Shown here in pieces: positions 17,550-25,842 of a DNA stretch of 64,000 nucleotides. A program made the position numbers and the translations under genes. The stretch is from Sphingomonas yunnanensis (GTDB taxonomy: Bacteria; Pseudomonadota; Alphaproteobacteria; Sphingomonadales; Sphingomonadaceae), in contig NZ_JAIOKB010000007.1 of the NCBI RefSeq assembly GCF_019898765.1, forward strand, positions 1 through 64,000, read 5' to 3'. Positions within the stretch are counted from its first letter, which is position 1, and every line of letters starts with the position of its first letter. The notes below the pieces were generated by a model. That model ran no database searches. It was not told the origin of the DNA and saw only the letters and a program-made list of their open reading frames with translations.

Positions 17550-17885
17550 TCAGGCACTCAGCGCGTAGGTGATGACGAAGCACGCCGCGGTGAGCAGCAG
17601 CATGGCGAGGATGAAGCAGGCGTCGGCGAGCTGCTCCATCAGGTGCAGCCGGCGGCGCGACGCGCCGCGCAGCGCCACGTAGGACGTCAGCGTCGCCACC
17701 AGGAACAGCAGCGAGTCGATCGCGAGCAGATCGTCCGCCACGCCGGCGCGCCGACCACCCGCGATGCCGAGATGGAGCAGGCCGATGCCGGTGAGGCACA
17801 CGCCCACCATCGCCGAGGCGATCGGGCAGATCAGCCGGCAGATGCGCTCGTCCAGCGCGGCGCGCGGGGAAAGCGGCGGCTCCAT
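17550..17885 (-). CDS. Small membrane protein of unknown function, first gene of the lipid module
   Basis: 111 residues with three hydrophobic segments (about 18-40, 52-72 and 88-108) and the linker LRGASRRRLHLMEQLADAC. Recognised only as a short integral membrane protein. ATG 17885 follows GGGGGAGG; a longer frame to 17933 has no ribosome site. It lies three bases before acvB, so it is probably co-transcribed with acvB, DUF2147 and mprF. The upstream space (17886-18030) is shared with the divergent DUF1003 operon. Confidence 0.75.
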   Translation of the reverse strand: MEPPLSPRAALDERICRLICPIASAMVGVCLTGIGLLHLGIAGGRRAGVADDLLAIDSLLFLVATLTSYVALRGASRRRLHLMEQLADACFILAMLLLTAACFVITYALSA

Positions 17886-18030
17886 GTCCTCCCCCCTGCC
17901 CGCCGCCGCCTGCCAGCGCGCTGACAAAAACATTAGCGATTCGTCATCTTATGCTCATCGCTCGAACAGCCCGGCGCGGGCACAAGAGGCTCGACGCCCC
18001 GCGCCGCGGCGTCAGCGGAGACCGTCGCGC

Positions 18031-18552
18031 ATGGCCAGCCACCCCGTCCACGCTTTCGCCGCCCGGCTGCTCGGCAAGTCAGCGACGGCGCTGGACGCGG
18101 AGGAGCGCCGCGTCCTGACCAAGATCGAGGAGCGGCTGCCGATCTCGCGGGACGCCGGCGACGTCGACGAGGAGACAGCGACGCTCGGCGACCGGCTCGC
18201 CGACCGGGTCGCGGCGGTGGGCGGCTCCTGGGGCTTCATCCTGGCCTTCACGCTGCTGCTGGTCGGCTGGATGCTGCTCAACAGCGGCGTGCTGCCGCGG
18301 CTCGGCCACGCCTTCGACCCCTATCCCTACATTTTCCTCAACCTGATGCTGTCGACCCTGGCAGCGATCCAGGCGCCCGTGATCATGATGAGCCAGAATC
18401 GTCAGGCGGCGAAGGATCGGCTCGCAGCACGGCTCGACTATGAGGTGAACCTGCGCGCCGAGCTCGAGATCCTGCGGCTGCACGAGATGATCGAGCATGT
18501 CGTCACGGCGCGACTCGACGCACTGCTCGAGCACCGGCGGGAGGCGTCGTGA
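18031..18552 (+). CDS. DUF1003 membrane protein
   Basis: 173 residues. N-terminal soluble part, then two membrane spans: GSWGFILAFTLLLVGWMLLN and FLNLMLSTLAAIQAPVIMMSQNR, the latter containing the DUF1003 signature. A charged C-terminal helix follows (RLAARLDYEVNLRAELEILRLH). DUF1003 proteins are widespread, with no firmly assigned function. ATG 18031 has CGGAGA upstream. The stop overlaps the next gene by four bases (GTGA), so it is the first gene of a four-gene operon with a two-component system. Confidence 0.87.
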   Translation: MASHPVHAFAARLLGKSATALDAEERRVLTKIEERLPISRDAGDVDEETATLGDRLADRVAAVGGSWGFILAFTLLLVGWMLLNSGVLPRLGHAFDPYPYIFLNLMLSTLAAIQAPVIMMSQNRQAAKDRLAARLDYEVNLRAELEILRLHEMIEHVVTARLDALLEHRREAS

Positions 18553-18908
18553 CCCGGCTGCAACCGCTCGACCGCGCGGTGCTCGCCTCGGCGGTGCTCG
18601 CCGCGCTCGGCTCCGCGCTGGCGCTGCGCGGTGTCCACCAGCTCCATCACGCGCGCGGCGACTCGGTCGGCGCCACCTTCGTCTCCACCGCGCCCCCGCG
18701 CGGCGTATTGCCGATGGTGACCAGCCTGCGCGCGGGCGGCCCGGCGGAGCGTGCCGGCCTGCTGGTCGGCGACCTCGTCGAGAGGATCGACGGCCGCGCG
18801 CCCGCGACGCTTGCGGAAGTACAGCGCGAGATGGCAACACACCCGCTGGTGAAGCTGGTGGTGCGGCGCGGCGCGCGCGACCTGCCGATCGAGGTCCGCG
18901 GGCGATGA
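18549..18908 (+). CDS. Membrane-anchored PDZ-domain protein
   Basis: 119 residues. An N-terminal hydrophobic segment (AVLASAVLAALGSALAL, about 10-26) leads to a single PDZ domain (about 45-117) with SLRAGGPAERAGLLVGDLVERIDG. There is no protease domain, so this is a stand-alone PDZ module, probably periplasmic. The GTG start overlaps the DUF1003 stop. Its placement between DUF1003 and a response regulator suggests a partner in sensing or in controlling a protease; this is inference. Confidence 0.82.
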   Translation: MTRLQPLDRAVLASAVLAALGSALALRGVHQLHHARGDSVGATFVSTAPPRGVLPMVTSLRAGGPAERAGLLVGDLVERIDGRAPATLAEVQREMATHPLVKLVVRRGARDLPIEVRGR

Positions 18909-18918
18909 GAGGTACAGC

Positions 18919-19605
18919 GTGTCGCAGAAGATCCTGCTGATCGAGGACGATGCCACCACCGCCGACTTCGTCGCCAAGGGGCTGAGCGAGGAGGGCTTCG
19001 TGGTCGACCGCGCTGATAACGGGCGCGATGGCCTGTTCCACGCCACCGACGGCAGCTACGATTGCGTCGTGCTCGACCGCATGCTGCCCGGCATCGACGG
19101 CATGGCCGTGCTGGCGGCGATGCGCGGCGCCGGCATCGAGACGCCGGTGATCGTGCTCTCCGCGCTCGGCTCGCCCGAGGACAGGGTCAAAGGGCTCACC
19201 AACGGCTCCGACGACTACCTCGTCAAGCCGTTCGCCTTCGCCGAGCTGCTCGCGCGCATCCGGCTGCTGGTCCGTCGCGGCCGTAGCGCGCCGGCGGTGG
19301 AGACGGTGCTGCGCTGCGACGACCTCGAGGTCGACCTGCTCGCGCGCCGAGTCAGGCGCGCCGGCAAGACGATCGAGCTGCAGCCGCGCGAGTTCCGGCT
19401 GCTCGAGTTCATGCTGCGTCACGTCGAGCAGGTCGTCACCCGCACGATGCTGCTCGAGGGCGTGTGGGACTATCATTTCGACCCGGGCACCAACGTGATC
19501 GACGTGCATCTCAGCCGGCTGCGCAAGAAGGTCGACGAGGGCTTCGCGCGACCGCTGCTGCACACCGTGCGCGGTTCCGGCTACCGGCTCGGCGTGAACC
19601 CCTGA
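18919..19605 (+). CDS. OmpR-family response regulator
   Basis: 228 residues. Receiver domain with acidic pocket (IEDD), phosphoacceptor Asp53 in VVLDRMLPG, conserved Ser/Thr region (VIVLSALGS) and Lys in YLVKPF, then a winged-helix output domain ending TNVIDVHLSRLRKKVDEG and TVRGSGYRLG. Start is GTG 18919 with GAGAGG six bases upstream, eleven bases after the PDZ gene. The kinase follows after 17 bases, so the pair is cognate. Closest in style to QseB/CusR-type regulators, which often control efflux or envelope genes; the target is unknown. Confidence 0.93.
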   Translation: MSQKILLIEDDATTADFVAKGLSEEGFVVDRADNGRDGLFHATDGSYDCVVLDRMLPGIDGMAVLAAMRGAGIETPVIVLSALGSPEDRVKGLTNGSDDYLVKPFAFAELLARIRLLVRRGRSAPAVETVLRCDDLEVDLLARRVRRAGKTIELQPREFRLLEFMLRHVEQVVTRTMLLEGVWDYHFDPGTNVIDVHLSRLRKKVDEGFARPLLHTVRGSGYRLGVNP

Positions 19606-19622
19606 GATGCGCGCGCGCTGAG

Positions 19623-20972
19623 GTGCACTGGCGCTCGACCACGGCGCGCTTCGCCGCGCTGGTTTTCCTGCTGCAAGTCGCCGCGGCGGCGACGCTGCTG
19701 CTGACGCTGCGCGCGATCGTGCGCGGCCAGGTCTACGATCGCGCGCTCGCCACCGAGGAGGTGCTGCGCCAGGACCTGCTCGCGATCCAGAGCGACGCGG
19801 GCACCGCCGGCCTCGCGCGCGCGATCGAGCTGCGCGGTCTGCGGCCCGCGCGCGCGGGCGCGGTCGTGCTGTTGGCGGACGCGGCGGGCAACCGGCTGGC
19901 GGGCAATCTCTCTGCCTGGCCACCCAACATCCTCCCCGACGACGGCACGATCGCGGTGGAGCTCTACCGCCGCCGCCACGACGCGCCCGAGGCGATGCTG
20001 GTGCGCGCGACGCGGCTGCCCGGCGGCGCGCGGCTGCTCACCGGCAGTGTGGTGGAAGGCGAGCGTCGCACCGTGCGCCTGCTCGAGGCGGCGATGCTGG
20101 TCGCCCTCTCGCTCGCGATCGCCTTCGCCGCGCTGGCCGCCTGGCTGGCAGCGCGGATGATCGTCACGCGGCTCGACGACACGGTGGCGACATTGCGGGC
20201 GGTGCGCGGCGGGGACCTGTCGCGCCGCGTCGCCGACGATCGCAGTGGCGACGCCTTCGCCCTGCTCGCCGACTCGGTGAATTTGACGCTCGACCGCCTC
20301 GACATGCTGGTGAGCGAGCTGACGATCGCCACCGACACGCTGGCGCACGATCTCAAGTCGCCGCTGACGCGGTTGCGCTCGGCGCTCGAGCGCGCCGCCG
20401 CGCAGGTGAGCGAGCCCGCGGCGCAAGAAGCGGTCGACCGCGCGCTCAGCGAGGGCGAGCGGGTGCTCGCGCTGGTGGAGACCGCGCTGCGGATCACGCG
20501 CGCCGAGGCGGGGATCGGGCGCGAGTCCTTCGCCCCGGTCGATCTCGCCAACGAGCTCGAGCAGCTGGCCGAGATCTACGGTCCGGTCGCCGAGGACGCC
20601 GAGCGCGCGATCCGCGTCGTCGCGCCGATGCCGTTGACGATGCCGCTGCACCGCGAGCTGATCGCCCAGGCGCTCGGCAATCTGATCGACAATGCGCTGA
20701 AATATGGCGCCGGCACGATCACGCTGTCGCTCGCGGCGACGCCGCAGGCGGCGATCGTGAGCGTCGCCGACGAAGGCAGCGGCATCGCACCCGAGCATCG
20801 CGCGGTCGCGCTGAGTCGCTTCGGTCGGGTCGACGAGGCGCGCGGCGGCAACGGTGCCGGGCTGGGGCTCTCGCTGGTCGCCGCGGTCGCACGGCTGCAC
20901 GGCGGGAGCGTCACGCTCGACGACGCCGCGCCCGGGCTGGTGGTGGCGCTGGAGCTGCCGCTGCGGTCGTGA
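19623..20972 (+). CDS. Sensor histidine kinase, cognate to the OmpR-type regulator
   Basis: 449 residues. Two spans (about 9-30 and 155-180) bracket a periplasmic domain of about 120 residues. A HAMP domain, dimerisation/His domain (TLAHDLKSPLTRLR) and HATPase domain follow with N box (NLIDNALKYG), G1 (DEGSGI) and G2 (GAGLGLSLV). All catalytic elements are intact. GTG 19623 is chosen as the first plausible start after the regulator stop and it gives a short tail before span 1; CTGAG lies just upstream, so the ribosome site is weak. The periplasmic sensor is not a recognised domain. Confidence 0.92.
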   Translation: MHWRSTTARFAALVFLLQVAAAATLLLTLRAIVRGQVYDRALATEEVLRQDLLAIQSDAGTAGLARAIELRGLRPARAGAVVLLADAAGNRLAGNLSAWPPNILPDDGTIAVELYRRRHDAPEAMLVRATRLPGGARLLTGSVVEGERRTVRLLEAAMLVALSLAIAFAALAAWLAARMIVTRLDDTVATLRAVRGGDLSRRVADDRSGDAFALLADSVNLTLDRLDMLVSELTIATDTLAHDLKSPLTRLRSALERAAAQVSEPAAQEAVDRALSEGERVLALVETALRITRAEAGIGRESFAPVDLANELEQLAEIYGPVAEDAERAIRVVAPMPLTMPLHRELIAQALGNLIDNALKYGAGTITLSLAATPQAAIVSVADEGSGIAPEHRAVALSRFGRVDEARGGNGAGLGLSLVAAVARLHGGSVTLDDAAPGLVVALELPLRS

Positions 20973-21084
20973 GGTCAATCACGGGCGCGGAAGCCGTTGG
21001 GACCGGCAGGTCCGGTCGTGCAACCAAGCGAAGAGCAACACGACGTCGAGGCTCTACGTTTTCCCCGACTGTCCGCCCCCCCGC

Positions 21085-21633
21085 CTATCCCTGCCCGGAG
21101 GTGATCTTGGCGATCTCGCGCGCGACCATCTGCTCGACCAGCCGCGGCAGGTTGTGGTCGAGCCAGTCGCTCAGCATCGGGCGCAGCATGTCGCGCACCA
21201 GGCCTTCCAGCGTACCGTCGCTGTCCGGCTCGGGCTTGACCACCAGCCGCGACAAGGCACCGAGCGCGCCGCGCGTCGCCTCGACCGTCGCCGGTGAGAC
21301 CGCCGGCTCGGGCGCCGCGGCGGCCACCGTCGCCGCCGGCGCGGGAACCGGTGACGGAGGCGGCGTGAAACTCGGCTCGGCCTGGGCGAAGGTCGGCACC
21401 GGCGGCTCGGCAGCGCGCTGCTCGGCCCCACGCTGCTCCGGGAAGCGCGAGGGCTCCGGGGGTGGCGTCGGCGCCGCCAGCGAGTCGTTGAGCTCGAGCA
21501 CATGGTCGCGATCATGGCCGCCGAGCGGGCGCGGTGCCGGCCGGCGCGTCGGCTGGGTCTCACCCTCCTTGATCACGCGCTTGATCGAGGCGAGGATGTC
21601 CTCCATCGAGGGCTCGGCGTTCAGATCCGCCAT
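21085..21633 (-). CDS. popZ: PopZ-type cell-pole organising protein (DUF2497)
   Basis: 182 residues with the PopZ layout: N-terminal EPSMEDILASIKRVI, a Pro/Ala-rich linker of about 100 residues, and a conserved C-terminal block LEGLVRDMLRPMLSDWLDHN followed by LPRLVEQMVAREI. In Caulobacter PopZ forms the polar hub that anchors the chromosome origin; the linker sets condensate properties. ATG 21633 has TGGGGA upstream. It follows the tolC-like gene by 35 bases on the same strand. Confidence 0.9.
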   Translation of the reverse strand: MADLNAEPSMEDILASIKRVIKEGETQPTRRPAPRPLGGHDRDHVLELNDSLAAPTPPPEPSRFPEQRGAEQRAAEPPVPTFAQAEPSFTPPPSPVPAPAATVAAAAPEPAVSPATVEATRGALGALSRLVVKPEPDSDGTLEGLVRDMLRPMLSDWLDHNLPRLVEQMVAREIAKITSGQG

Positions 21634-21668
21634 CAATCGGTCCCCACAGCGTGTTTTCCCGCGCTAGA

Positions 21669-23183
21669 TCAAGGGCGCGGTCGGTCCACACCTGTCGTCA
21701 ACGCGGGCGATCTGTCAACATTGCTCTCGAGCAGAGGATCCAGCTGGCGCGTGACCGTGGCGTCCTGCGCGCCGATCGCGGCGGTGCTGCCGGCGACCGG
21801 CTCCGCCGCCCGGGTGCGCGCGAAATCGTTGAAGCGCCCGCGCGTGGCGCGATAGTTGACGGTGGGGTCGTACAGCGCACCGCCGTCGAGCCCGAGGTCC
21901 GCGGCCTCGGCGTGGCCCATCGCCGCGAGCAGCGAGAAGCCCGCGACATAAGCGTCGCGCCGCGCACTCACGAGCGTCACCTGGCTGTTGAGCAGCTCCT
22001 GCTCGGCGTTGAGGATGTCGAGGATGGTGCGCGTGCCGACGCTGTTCTCGGCGCGCACGCCCTCCAGGCTGAGCTTGTTGGCGTTGACCGCCGCCTCGGC
22101 CGAGGCGATCACCTCGAGCGACGAGCGCCAAACGGCATAGGCGGAGCGCGCCTGCGCCACCACCTGGCGCTCGGCGCCGGTCGCCTGCTCGATCGCCTGG
22201 CCGCGCAGTTCCTGCGCCTGACGCAGCTGCGCGGCGACGCGACCGCCTTGGAAGATCGGCAGGTTGATCGAGGCGCCGATCGCGGTGGCGGTGCCGGTCT
22301 GGCCGACTCCCAGCCCGGCGGCGTTGCCGCGCCCGAGCGTGCCGAGATAGTTGAAGTAGTTTTGCCCGACGGTGGCGCCGAGCTGCGGCAGGCGACCCGC
22401 GCGCGCGACCTTGACGTCATAGTCGGTCGCCTCACGCACCTTGCGTGCGGCGAGCAGGTTGGGATTGTCCTGCAGCGCGATCTCGACCGCGGCATCGGCG
22501 CTGTCGGGCAGCTTGGGGAGCGCGGGCGGCTGCTCGAGCGTGCCCGGGGGAGCGCCGACTAGCCGGACGTAATTTTCACGGCTGGCGATCAGCGTCGCCT
22601 GCGCCGACTGGAGCTGCGCGCGCGCGAGGCTGAGCCGCGCCTGCGACTGCGCCACGTCGGTGCGGGTGAGGTCGCCCACCTCGAACCGGTCGCGGCTGGC
22701 GCGCAGGTTGGTCTCCAGCACGCGCACGTTCTGCGCGTTGAGCGCGACGATCGCCTCGTCGCGGATCACGTTGTTATAGGCGCCGACCACGTCGGTGAAA
22801 GTGCTCGCCTCGACCCCGCGCAGGTTGGCCAGCCCGGCCTCGACCCGCGTCTCCGCGGCGCGGACGCCATATTTCACCCGTCCGCCCTGGTAGATCGGCA
22901 GCGTCACCCCGGCCGAAGCGCTCAGCTGGCGCTCGGGCGTGGTGAAGCTGTTGCCGCCGCGCAGCAGGTTCTCGTTGACCCCGGTCGAGGTCGACAGCAC
23001 CGGCCGGCCGCCGGCGCGCGCGATCGGCACATTCTCGTCGTTGGCGCGCTGCGCCGCGCGCTGCGCGGTCAGCGTCGGGTTGTTCTCATAGGCCTTGGCC
23101 AATGCGTCGCGCAGCGTCTCGGCGGAGAGCGGCGCGCTCGCCAGCGCGAGCAGCGGGAGCAGCGGCAGCGAACGTCGGCGCAA
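21669..23183 (-). CDS. tolC: TolC-family outer membrane efflux protein
   Basis: 504 residues with signal peptide (LPLLPLLALASAPLSAETL) and two tandem outer-membrane-efflux repeats with long helical coiled-coils (ARLSLARAQLQSAQATL; LRQAQELRGQAIEQATGAER; GTRTILDILNAEQELLNSQV). It forms the trimeric exit duct for type I secretion and RND/ABC exporters. The start is TTG 23183 with GAGG seven bases upstream; no ATG gives a proper signal peptide. The Pcm-like gene lies 13 bases upstream, a pairing common in alphaproteobacteria. Confidence 0.92.
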   Translation of the reverse strand: MRRRSLPLLPLLALASAPLSAETLRDALAKAYENNPTLTAQRAAQRANDENVPIARAGGRPVLSTSTGVNENLLRGGNSFTTPERQLSASAGVTLPIYQGGRVKYGVRAAETRVEAGLANLRGVEASTFTDVVGAYNNVIRDEAIVALNAQNVRVLETNLRASRDRFEVGDLTRTDVAQSQARLSLARAQLQSAQATLIASRENYVRLVGAPPGTLEQPPALPKLPDSADAAVEIALQDNPNLLAARKVREATDYDVKVARAGRLPQLGATVGQNYFNYLGTLGRGNAAGLGVGQTGTATAIGASINLPIFQGGRVAAQLRQAQELRGQAIEQATGAERQVVAQARSAYAVWRSSLEVIASAEAAVNANKLSLEGVRAENSVGTRTILDILNAEQELLNSQVTLVSARRDAYVAGFSLLAAMGHAEAADLGLDGGALYDPTVNYRATRGRFNDFARTRAAEPVAGSTAAIGAQDATVTRQLDPLLESNVDRSPALTTGVDRPRP

Positions 23184-23196
23184 GCGGATACCTCGA

Positions 23197-23868
23197 TCAG
23201 AAGCTGAAGCTGCGCGGTTTGTCGAAACCGGGCAGGCGGACGGAGTCGATGTCGGCGAACGGCGTCAGCGCGGTCGCGGCGCCCCGGTGCGCGCCGGCGG
23301 CGAGGCGGAACACGCCGCGCTCGATCAGACCGGTCGCGATGCGACCGCCGTCGACCACCTGGGTGAGCAAGGTCGAGGGCAGTTCCTCGACCGCGCCGTC
23401 GACCAGCAGCACGTCGTACGGGGCGCCCGCGGCATGACCCTGCGCGAGCGGCGCCTCGACCAGCGTCATGTTGCGCTCGTCGCCGAGCGCGGCGCGCGCG
23501 TGCGCGACGAGATCGGACGATTCCTCCACCGCCACGACGTCCGCGACGATCCGGGCGAGCACCGCCGCGGTATAGCCCGCCGCCGCGCCGATCAGCAGCA
23601 CGCGGTCGCTCGCGCGCAGCCGTGCCTCCACCAGCAGCCGCGCGGTGGCGAGCGGCGTGTTGAGCGCGCGCCCCTGCCCCAGCGCGATCGCGGTGTCGCG
23701 ATAGGCCATCGCGGTCGACTGCGCGGGGACGAAGCGCTCGCGCGCCACCTCCGCCATCGCCGCCACCACGCGCGGATCGGTCACCGCGACCGTGCGCAGC
23801 TGACTCGCCACCATCGCCTGGCGCATCGCGGTGAAGTCGTCGTCACGAAGGGTGGCTGCGGCGGTCAT
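23197..23868 (-). CDS. Pcm-like methyltransferase with altered motifs
   Basis: 223 residues of the protein-L-isoaspartate methyltransferase family. The SAM-binding motif I reads VLLIGAAAGYTAAVLA rather than the usual E-I-G-T-G-S-G-Y. The usual GQTIS(Q)P substrate-loop motif is replaced by GQGRALNTPLATARLL. These changes leave repair of isoaspartyl residues in doubt, although many tolC-linked homologues in the class look the same. ATG 23868 has AGGA seven bases upstream; ATG 23886 is an alternative. The stop lies 13 bases before tolC, so both are likely co-transcribed. Confidence 0.8.
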   Translation of the reverse strand: MTAAATLRDDDFTAMRQAMVASQLRTVAVTDPRVVAAMAEVARERFVPAQSTAMAYRDTAIALGQGRALNTPLATARLLVEARLRASDRVLLIGAAAGYTAAVLARIVADVVAVEESSDLVAHARAALGDERNMTLVEAPLAQGHAAGAPYDVLLVDGAVEELPSTLLTQVVDGGRIATGLIERGVFRLAAGAHRGAATALTPFADIDSVRLPGFDKPRSFSF

Positions 23869-24024
23869 CGGACGTTCCTGTGACATAGCTGTTTTAGTAA
23901 TGCAACACACGTTGCGCGTGGCGGGCTTGTATCGCGCGGCGGCCGCTTCGCCAATCACTTTGCCGCGCGGCGGCGCTTGACAGCCGGCGCCGCTGCCCGC
24001 AGATGCGCGCCTCCACGGCATCGA

Positions 24025-24098
24025 GGCGCGATGGCGGAGTGGTGACGCAGAGGACTGCAAATCCTTGCACCCGGGTTCGATTCCCGGTCGCGCCTCCA
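24025..24098 (+). tRNA. tRNA-Cys (anticodon GCA), CCA encoded
   Basis: A full cloverleaf: acceptor GGCGCGA/TCGCGCC, anticodon stem GAGGA/TCCTT with loop CTGCAAA giving GCA, T arm with GGTTCGATTCC, and encoded CCA at 24096-24098. The btuD stop lies 12 bases downstream on the other strand. Confidence 0.95.
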
Positions 24099-24109
24099 GA
24101 TGCAGTAGC

Positions 24110-24883
24110 TCAAACCCGCCCTACCGGCACGATATACCGCTCGCCCCGCGCGGTGACCCCCACCTCCACCGCCACCCCATAGGTCGCCGCGATCGCCTCG
24201 GGCGTGAGCACCGCCGCGGTGTCGCCCGCCGCCACCACGCGCCCGGCGCGCAGCAGCACGACCGAGTCCGCCAGCCGCGCCGCGAGGTTGAGGTCGTGCA
24301 CCACCAGCACGACGCCCGCCCCCGCCGTCGCGACCGCGCGCAGCCGCGCGCCGACGTCGAGCTGGTGCGCCGGGTCGAGGCTGGCGAGCGGCTCGTCCGC
24401 CAGCAGCCACTCGGGCTCGCCCGCCAGCACGCGCGCCAGCAACGCGCGCGCTCGCTCGCCGCCGGAGAGCTGCTCGACCGGCCGCCCCGCCAACGCCGTC
24501 ATCGCCGTCGCCTCCAGCGCCCGCTCCACCGCGGCGCGGTCCGCCGCGTCCGCCGCGCCGCGCCCGCGCCACGGCAACCGGCCGAGCGCCACCAGCGCGC
24601 GCACGTCGACGTCCCAGTGCACATCCGCCTGTTGCGGCAGGAAGCCGATGCGGCGGGCGCGCTCGCGCGCCGGCAGCGTCGCCACGTCCTTGCCGTCGAG
24701 CGTCGCCGCCCCCGAGTCGGGCCGGCGCAGCGCGGCGAGGCAGGCGAGCAGGCTGCTCTTGCCCGCGCCGTTGGGCCCGAGCAGCGCGGTGACGCGCCCG
24801 GGTGCGAGCGTGAGGGTCACCTCCTCGAGCACGCGCCGCCCCCCGAGCGACAGCGTCAGCGCCTCGGTCGTCAGCGCGCTCAT
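24110..24883 (-). CDS. btuD: Cobalamin ABC transporter ATP-binding protein
   Basis: 257 residues. Walker A (LLGPNGAGKSSLLAC), signature (LSGGERARALLARVLA), Walker B (WLLADEPLASLDP) and the switch His (VVHDLNLAA) are intact. HmuV/BtuD/FhuC subfamily. It powers BtuC for cobalamin import. The ATG at 24883 overlaps the btuC stop (ATGA). B12 rather than haem or siderophore specificity is taken from the operon riboswitch and from the btuB-type receptor. Confidence 0.92.
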   Translation of the reverse strand: MSALTTEALTLSLGGRRVLEEVTLTLAPGRVTALLGPNGAGKSSLLACLAALRRPDSGAATLDGKDVATLPARERARRIGFLPQQADVHWDVDVRALVALGRLPWRGRGAADAADRAAVERALEATAMTALAGRPVEQLSGGERARALLARVLAGEPEWLLADEPLASLDPAHQLDVGARLRAVATAGAGVVLVVHDLNLAARLADSVVLLRAGRVVAAGDTAAVLTPEAIAATYGVAVEVGVTARGERYIVPVGRV

Positions 24884-25842
24884 GCCAGCCGCCGGCGCAG
24901 CCGCAGCAGCAGGTAGAGGAAGAAGGGCGCGCCGAGCAGCGACATGGCGATGCCGAGCCGCAGCTCGCTCGCGCTCGGCACCAGCCGCACCAATGTGTCC
25001 GCCACCGTCACCAGCAGCGCGCCCGCGAGCGCGCTCGGCCACAAGGTCGCGCCGGGCCGGTGGCGCGCGAGCGGGCGGACGAGATGCGGCACCATCAGTC
25101 CGACGAAGCCGATCACCCCCGCGGTCGCCACCGTCGCGCCGACCGTGAGCGCCACGCCGAGCACGATCGCGCGCTGCAGCCGCCGCGGCTCCACCCCGAG
25201 CGAGCGCGCCGCCGTCTCGCCCAGCGTCAGCGCGTCGAGCGCGGGGGCAGTGCGCGCCAGCACCGCGAGGCCGATCGTCACCAACGGGAGCGCGAGCCCG
25301 ACGTCGTTCCAGCTGCGATCGGTCAGCGCGCCCATCAGCCAGGTGACGATCTCGGAAGCGACGAACGGCGTCGGCGCCAGGCTGATCGCCAGCGCGGTGA
25401 GCGAGCCGGTGAGGCTGGTCAACACCATCCCCGCGAGCGTGAACACCACCAGGCTGGCCGAGCGTCCCGCGATCAGCGCGAGCGCCGCCATCGTCGCGGC
25501 CGCTCCTGCCAGCGCGAACAGCGGCAGCAGCCAGGCCTGGGCGGCATAGCCGAAGAAGAGCGCGCAGACCGCGCCCAGCGCCGCGCCCGACGAGACGCCG
25601 AACAATCCTGGGTCGGCGAGCGGGTTGCGCAGATAGCCCTGCATCGCCGCGCCCGCGACGCCCAGCGCGGCGCCGACGATCAGCGCGAGGATCGTGCGCG
25701 GCAGGCGCAGCTCGACGATGATGATCGAGCGCGGGTCGGCGCTGGTCCAGGCGTCGAGCGGCACCCATACCTTGCCCGCGGCGAGCGAGCCCGCCGCGGC
25801 TAGCAGCAGCGCGAGCAGCAGCCACAACGTCGCTCGGCTCAT
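24880..25842 (-). CDS. btuC: Cobalamin ABC transporter permease (FecCD family)
   Basis: 320 residues, about ten spans. FecCD landmarks: DPRSIIIVELRLPRTILALIVG, then GAAMQGYLRNPLADPGLFGV, and IGFVGLMVPHLVRPLARHR near the end. It forms the channel for corrinoid movement across the inner membrane. The start overlaps the btuF stop (ATGA at 25839-25842), and its stop overlaps btuD, giving tight translational coupling. Substrate is assigned by riboswitch context. Confidence 0.92.
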   Translation of the reverse strand: MSRATLWLLLALLLAAAGSLAAGKVWVPLDAWTSADPRSIIIVELRLPRTILALIVGAALGVAGAAMQGYLRNPLADPGLFGVSSGAALGAVCALFFGYAAQAWLLPLFALAGAAATMAALALIAGRSASLVVFTLAGMVLTSLTGSLTALAISLAPTPFVASEIVTWLMGALTDRSWNDVGLALPLVTIGLAVLARTAPALDALTLGETAARSLGVEPRRLQRAIVLGVALTVGATVATAGVIGFVGLMVPHLVRPLARHRPGATLWPSALAGALLVTVADTLVRLVPSASELRLGIAMSLLGAPFFLYLLLRLRRRLA

